Positions 60,835 through 64,000 of a stretch of DNA of 64,000 nt are shown here, one piece after another. Source of the stretch: Trichomonas vaginalis G3 (lineage: Eukaryota > Parabasalia > Trichomonadida > Trichomonadidae); contig NC_067206.1 of NCBI RefSeq assembly GCF_026262505.1, positions 18,311,319 through 18,375,318 on the forward strand. Reading direction: 5' to 3'. Positions within the stretch are counted from its first letter, which is position 1. Every line of letters starts with the position of its first letter. The position numbers and the translations under genes were made by a program. The notes beneath the pieces were generated by a model, which did no database searches, had not been told where the DNA came from, and was given only the letters and a program-made list of their open reading frames with translations.

Positions 60835-61305
60835 ATGTCTAGCGATTTCGCTATCTATATTCGAGACAAGCTTTTTGACAGCAAAACATCTGTCGACCAT
60901 AAAATCTTACATAGTGTAAACAAGAAAGGTGAATTTGTTCTAAAGTTCTGTTTCTGGGAATATGACAAGAACCATAAAACATTACAAAGAGCAGTCTTAA
61001 AATTTGTCAATGACAGACTTGTTGACAGAGATGACGCCGATTGGAAAGATGAAGTCCAACAAAAGTTCTTAGAATGCAAAGAAGACACATGCGCTGTTCT
61101 TGAAGATGAAATAGAAAACAGAATAGATGAGCTATTAAAGGACAAAGAACTTTTACATAAATATGGTTCGGAGAAATTTGACATAACTCCACCAGAGAAG
61201 AAGAAGAGAGAAAAGAGAGAAAAGAAAGAAAAGAAAGAAAAGAAAGTAGAAGAAGAGAAGAAAGAACCTGAACCAGTTCCAGAGAAAAAGAAATTTGACA
61301 TGTAA
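60835..61305 (+). CDS. Polinton: hypothetical protein with Lys/Glu tail
   Basis: A 156-residue protein. The first 110 residues look folded (FAIYIRDKLFDSK, KFCFWEYDKNHK), and the last 40 are alternating Lys and Glu (KKKREKREKKEKKEKK), a highly charged helix. No family was recognised. Confidence 0.55.
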   Translation: MSSDFAIYIRDKLFDSKTSVDHKILHSVNKKGEFVLKFCFWEYDKNHKTLQRAVLKFVNDRLVDRDDADWKDEVQQKFLECKEDTCAVLEDEIENRIDELLKDKELLHKYGSEKFDITPPEKKKREKREKKEKKEKKVEEEKKEPEPVPEKKKFDM

Positions 61306-61321
61306 AAATAAAATTTTATTT

Positions 61322-61741
61322 TTAGAACATTTCTGGGTCAATGTCAATGTTCTCTTCCTCTTTAGGAGCAAACACTGGCTTAGACTCTAAAATCTTTTTA
61401 CCCAATTTACCTTGAACTTCAACTATCTTAGACTCATAATATTCATAGTCGTCTGCTTTCTTTGGTTCATAAGGTATAACAAGTTTGTATGCTTTGCCTT
61501 CTTTAAGGTTTGAAAACCTTCTGTCAAAACTTTCTTTGACTGCTAACAAACCTTCTATGTCTAAGTCTTCAAATTTCGCACCATTTTTAGTCACAATAGC
61601 AAACTTAACTGGTTCGATGTTCCAAACTTTGCTGAATGAAGACTTTTCAAAATGGTAGAAGTAAACATTCAAATATGTGAATGGGTCTAGTTCTTCTTTA
61701 AGTCCTGACATGTACTTGTTTACTGAGATGAATTTCGTCAT
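61322..61741 (-). CDS. Polinton: hypothetical protein
   Basis: A 139-residue alpha/beta protein (VKFAIVTKNGAKFEDLD, AYKLVIPYEPKK). No family was recognised. A T-rich leader (ATTTTTTTATCCGATAG on the minus strand) precedes the ATG. It lies in the same direction as the helicase gene and 49 bp downstream of it, so they may act together in replication. Confidence 0.55.
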   Translation of the reverse strand: MTKFISVNKYMSGLKEELDPFTYLNVYFYHFEKSSFSKVWNIEPVKFAIVTKNGAKFEDLDIEGLLAVKESFDRRFSNLKEGKAYKLVIPYEPKKADDYEYYESKIVEVQGKLGKKILESKPVFAPKEEENIDIDPEMF

Positions 61742-61790
61742 CTTTTCTATCGGATAAAAAAATATTTTTTTTAAAATTTACTCAGAAAAA

Positions 61791-63014
61791 TTATTTCTTT
61801 GTATATACGCCGTTCTGAACATCTAAAAGACTTTTGACATTTGCCAAGAATGTTCGTTTAGAAGCTGCCATATAACCATATTCTTGACAATACTGTTTAT
61901 ACGAATCGTACAATGACCTTTCATCTAAACACTCAAAGTTAGTCTCATCTATAAACAGTTCATATACACTCTTGTTTGCTTCTAACAATGTTTGTCTTTC
62001 TTCGGTATGTGGAATTTGTCTTGGATTGAACTTTGAAATATCTAATGTCATGAAATATGAGAACAAGTGGTTGTAAAAGTTAGGTGTCAAAGTTTCTGCT
62101 AAGTCGTCAAAATATTCTGTATCTTGCATATGAGAATCTGACGTTCTGACAACTACATATCTTCTGTCAGAACTTTCTAACTTCATCGGAACAACATTGT
62201 TTGAAACCATGATGAAATTTGCAACATTTTCACAAACTCTTTGGTCTTTATATTTTCTTTCAACAACTCCAACTTTGTCTGTTATAAGACTCTTCAAAGC
62301 ATCTGAGTTTAAAACCTTTGTTGTATCTATACTTTGAAGTTCGTTACATACTATAAGTTTCATATTCTCTATTGAAGAGTTAAATTTACCGCAGATGTTT
62401 TCTAAGTTTGTCATATTAGGGTTCGAATAGCCCTCTAACAGTTTGCATAAGATATCTGTAAAGAAAGTGTTCTTACCAGTTCCTTGTTTTCCAATTATAA
62501 TGAGAGCAGTTTCATTTTTAGCACTTGGATGTTGTAAGATGTTTGCAAACCAACATAAGATATACTCATAGACTCTTTCGTTTCCATTGCATATAATTTC
62601 TTTGACATGGTCTAACCAAGCTTCTATAACATTTTCTTTCCATTCTACTTGTTCGTATTTATATCCAGTGAAGATAGAATAGAAGTTTGGAGATGGTGTA
62701 TAGAACTTTATACCACGAACTGAAAAATCTTCTAACTTTGACAATAAGATATCCCAAGCATCTAACATCTTCATACCAACTTGTACGACTTTTATTTTCT
62801 TAAGTTTCTGTCTACATTCTTGTTCTGAAACTATTGTCGCTTTAGGTTTGTTAAAGACAACATCCCATTCTTTCATGACATAACATTCTGGGGCAGAGTC
62901 AACATAAATGACTAAACGTTTCAAATTCTCGACTGCTTTGTTATAGTCTCTAAATGGACACATATTTCTGAACGCTTGGAAGTCATAAAAATCTGAAACG
63001 TCTATTCTGTACAT
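61791..63014 (-). CDS. Polinton: superfamily 3 (D5/NrS-1-like) helicase
   Basis: A 407-residue protein. The helicase core shows Walker A GKQGTGKNTFF near residue 177, motif B MKLIVCNEL, and motif C FIMVSNN followed by an Arg-rich DRRYVVVRT sensor. The order A, B, C is that of SF3 helicases used by small DNA viruses, plasmids and some Polintons. The N-terminal 150 residues may recruit DNA or polymerase. Mavericks commonly rely on protein-primed polymerase, and a helicase of this type would help replication. Confidence 0.8.
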   Translation of the reverse strand: MYRIDVSDFYDFQAFRNMCPFRDYNKAVENLKRLVIYVDSAPECYVMKEWDVVFNKPKATIVSEQECRQKLKKIKVVQVGMKMLDAWDILLSKLEDFSVRGIKFYTPSPNFYSIFTGYKYEQVEWKENVIEAWLDHVKEIICNGNERVYEYILCWFANILQHPSAKNETALIIIGKQGTGKNTFFTDILCKLLEGYSNPNMTNLENICGKFNSSIENMKLIVCNELQSIDTTKVLNSDALKSLITDKVGVVERKYKDQRVCENVANFIMVSNNVVPMKLESSDRRYVVVRTSDSHMQDTEYFDDLAETLTPNFYNHLFSYFMTLDISKFNPRQIPHTEERQTLLEANKSVYELFIDETNFECLDERSLYDSYKQYCQEYGYMAASKRTFLANVKSLLDVQNGVYTKK

Positions 63015-63043
63015 TTTTATAAAAATAAAAAAAAATATTTTTT

Positions 63044-63850
63044 TTATTCTTGACTTTGTTGTTGCATTTGTTCCATTTGTTGCATTTGTTGTTCTTGAGC
63101 TATTTGTTGTTGAAGTTGTTCTTGTAGTACAATACTTTCACCAGTTGCATCTTCCAATTCGAAACTTTCTGCCGTCATTGACAAATACATAGGACATAAA
63201 AGTTTTACAGGAACAAAGTTTGCGTCAACTAAGGTTAAGTTTATGTTTGCTAAAGTGTTTGAGTTTACTAAAGCTGAAAATTCTGCATTCGAATGAACAA
63301 TAGGCAAACCAGCAGAGAAAGTGTTGTTTATACGCATGAGTATCTTTTGGTCATAGTAGTTTCTGTCGACATTCGAATAGCACTTTGAACCTAAGTTTGA
63401 AACAATATATAAAATAGGTGTACTTAAAGTCAATGGAACAGACAAACCTTGTATGACACCTTTTCCTGTTATAGGAAACTGTTGGTAGTAAAAACCAGAT
63501 ATAAGTTTTGTATTATAGCTCATATCGTTTATACTAAACTCAGTCGGACATCCAAACATAATGAAACCTGCTCTAGTTGCAGCACATGTTACATCCGTCC
63601 TTAAAGTATTAAATAAGTCAACAAAACCTGTTGGTGGTATATCTGAGTAAGTATCTTCAAAGAAGTATTTTTTACCATTCACAACAACAAAGTCTTCTGG
63701 TGTCAAAAGAGCAAAACAGGCTTTAGTCGTCATCGTGTTTAAGGTCAGTTTACAATATCGTCCTTGAGGACTTTGTAAGTTTGTTGTTATAGAATTATAT
63801 GACTCAGGGTTTTTAGTCGTAATAGTATAAACCACTATGTCTTCTGCCAT
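63044..63850 (-). CDS. Polinton: beta-rich protein, possible minor capsid
   Basis: A 268-residue protein, beta-rich over residues 1-225 (YCKLTLNTMTTKACFALL, GVIQGLSVPLTLSTPILYIV, LANINLTLVDANFVPVKL), followed by a Gln/Met-rich tail. The order of strands and the closing LTLVD...VPVKL suggest a jelly-roll fold of the Polinton minor capsid (penton) type. This is inference; structure prediction would decide. Confidence 0.5.
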   Translation of the reverse strand: MAEDIVVYTITTKNPESYNSITTNLQSPQGRYCKLTLNTMTTKACFALLTPEDFVVVNGKKYFFEDTYSDIPPTGFVDLFNTLRTDVTCAATRAGFIMFGCPTEFSINDMSYNTKLISGFYYQQFPITGKGVIQGLSVPLTLSTPILYIVSNLGSKCYSNVDRNYYDQKILMRINNTFSAGLPIVHSNAEFSALVNSNTLANINLTLVDANFVPVKLLCPMYLSMTAESFELEDATGESIVLQEQLQQQIAQEQQMQQMEQMQQQSQE

Positions 63851-64000
63851 TTTACATATATTTAAAAGTTTTTCTGAAAGTGGAGAAGAACTTCATCTAA
63901 ACTTTCACATGGCGTTTCTTGAAGTTCTCTGTCTAAAGAAGTTCAAATATTTTGTAAAGACATAGAACTTTCCTTTGTCTACACGAACAAACAAAACAGG
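63851..64000. other. Right edge, probably the end of the next Polinton gene
   Basis: About 150 bp at the window edge with protein-like composition on the minus strand; it cannot be assigned from this window. Confidence 0.3.

Larger units (their letters stand above)
46519..64000. mobile_element. Maverick/Polinton, left 17.5 kb (continues beyond window)
   Basis: The element starts after an A-run at about 46519 with AGGTAGTGGGGC and a small hairpin (AGGCACTTCGTGCCT), and leaves the window at 64000. It contains the hallmark integrase and packaging ATPase, a helicase, an adenine methyltransferase, HNH endonuclease, fibre-like protein and numerous small genes. Genes lie on both strands in tight packing. 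DNA polymerase B, major capsid and protease are not seen here. Nearly all of its frames are open, so it looks largely whole over this part and young. The right terminal repeat and the target duplication lie outside, so the exact left boundary is provisional. Confidence 0.88.

Overview
The window looks like nuclear DNA of a parabasalid protist, most likely Trichomonas vaginalis or a close relative. The DNA is AT-rich and almost intronless. Several genes carry the trichomonad initiator TCA(C/T)T(A/T) or the alternative CCTTT start element a few bases before the ATG. Stop codons often lie inside TAAA, the trichomonad poly(A) signal. Ankyrin/DUF3447 families are present, the one intron found is 25 nt long, and a Maverick/Polinton fills the right end. 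Highly expressed genes (aldolase, alpha-tubulin, L23) prefer C-ending codons; the rest are AT-rich. The species call is inference; no database was searched.

Layout. 1-10 kb: a BRWD/PHIP-type WD40-bromodomain gene, a PACS-like sorting adaptor whose 3' end is duplicated, a 1.27 kb foldback repeat, a FOR20-like basal-body gene and a small coiled-coil gene. 11-14 kb: a broken ankyrin gene, a DUF3447 gene fragment and a tetraspanin. 14.7-17 kb: class II fructose-bisphosphate aldolase and the nuclear cap-binding subunit CBP20. 18.2-18.9 kb: a string of about nine consecutive DNA hairpins. 19.25-23.26 kb: a full-length hAT transposon with 8-bp target duplications. 23.8-30.2 kb: an RRM protein, a 1.03 kb TTAA-flanked element, a DUF3447-ankyrin gene, alpha-tubulin, a tRNA-like sequence and an OS-9-like MRH-domain gene.

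30.8-36.3 kb is a large inverted repeat holding four genes for an identical ribosomal protein L23 (uL14), two per arm. 36-46.4 kb carries a kinase relic, small coiled-coil genes, a three-level nest of transposons (TTAA element, containing a deleted hAT copy, containing half a foldback repeat), a gene with a 25-nt intron, a leucine-rich-repeat gene and a long coiled-coil gene.

46.52-64 kb is the left 17.5 kb of a Maverick/Polinton that runs off the window. It looks young: nearly all of its frames are open. Visible parts are a Dam-like adenine methyltransferase, small amphipathic proteins, a phage-tail-collar-like fibre protein, an rve integrase, an HNH endonuclease, an A32/FtsK-type packaging ATPase, an SF3 helicase and many unrecognised proteins. 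The polymerase, major capsid and protease are not seen and presumably lie to the right. The element has its own T-rich start motif, divergent genes only 16-18 bp apart, and nine exact copies of a 14-bp palindrome in its intergenic DNA.
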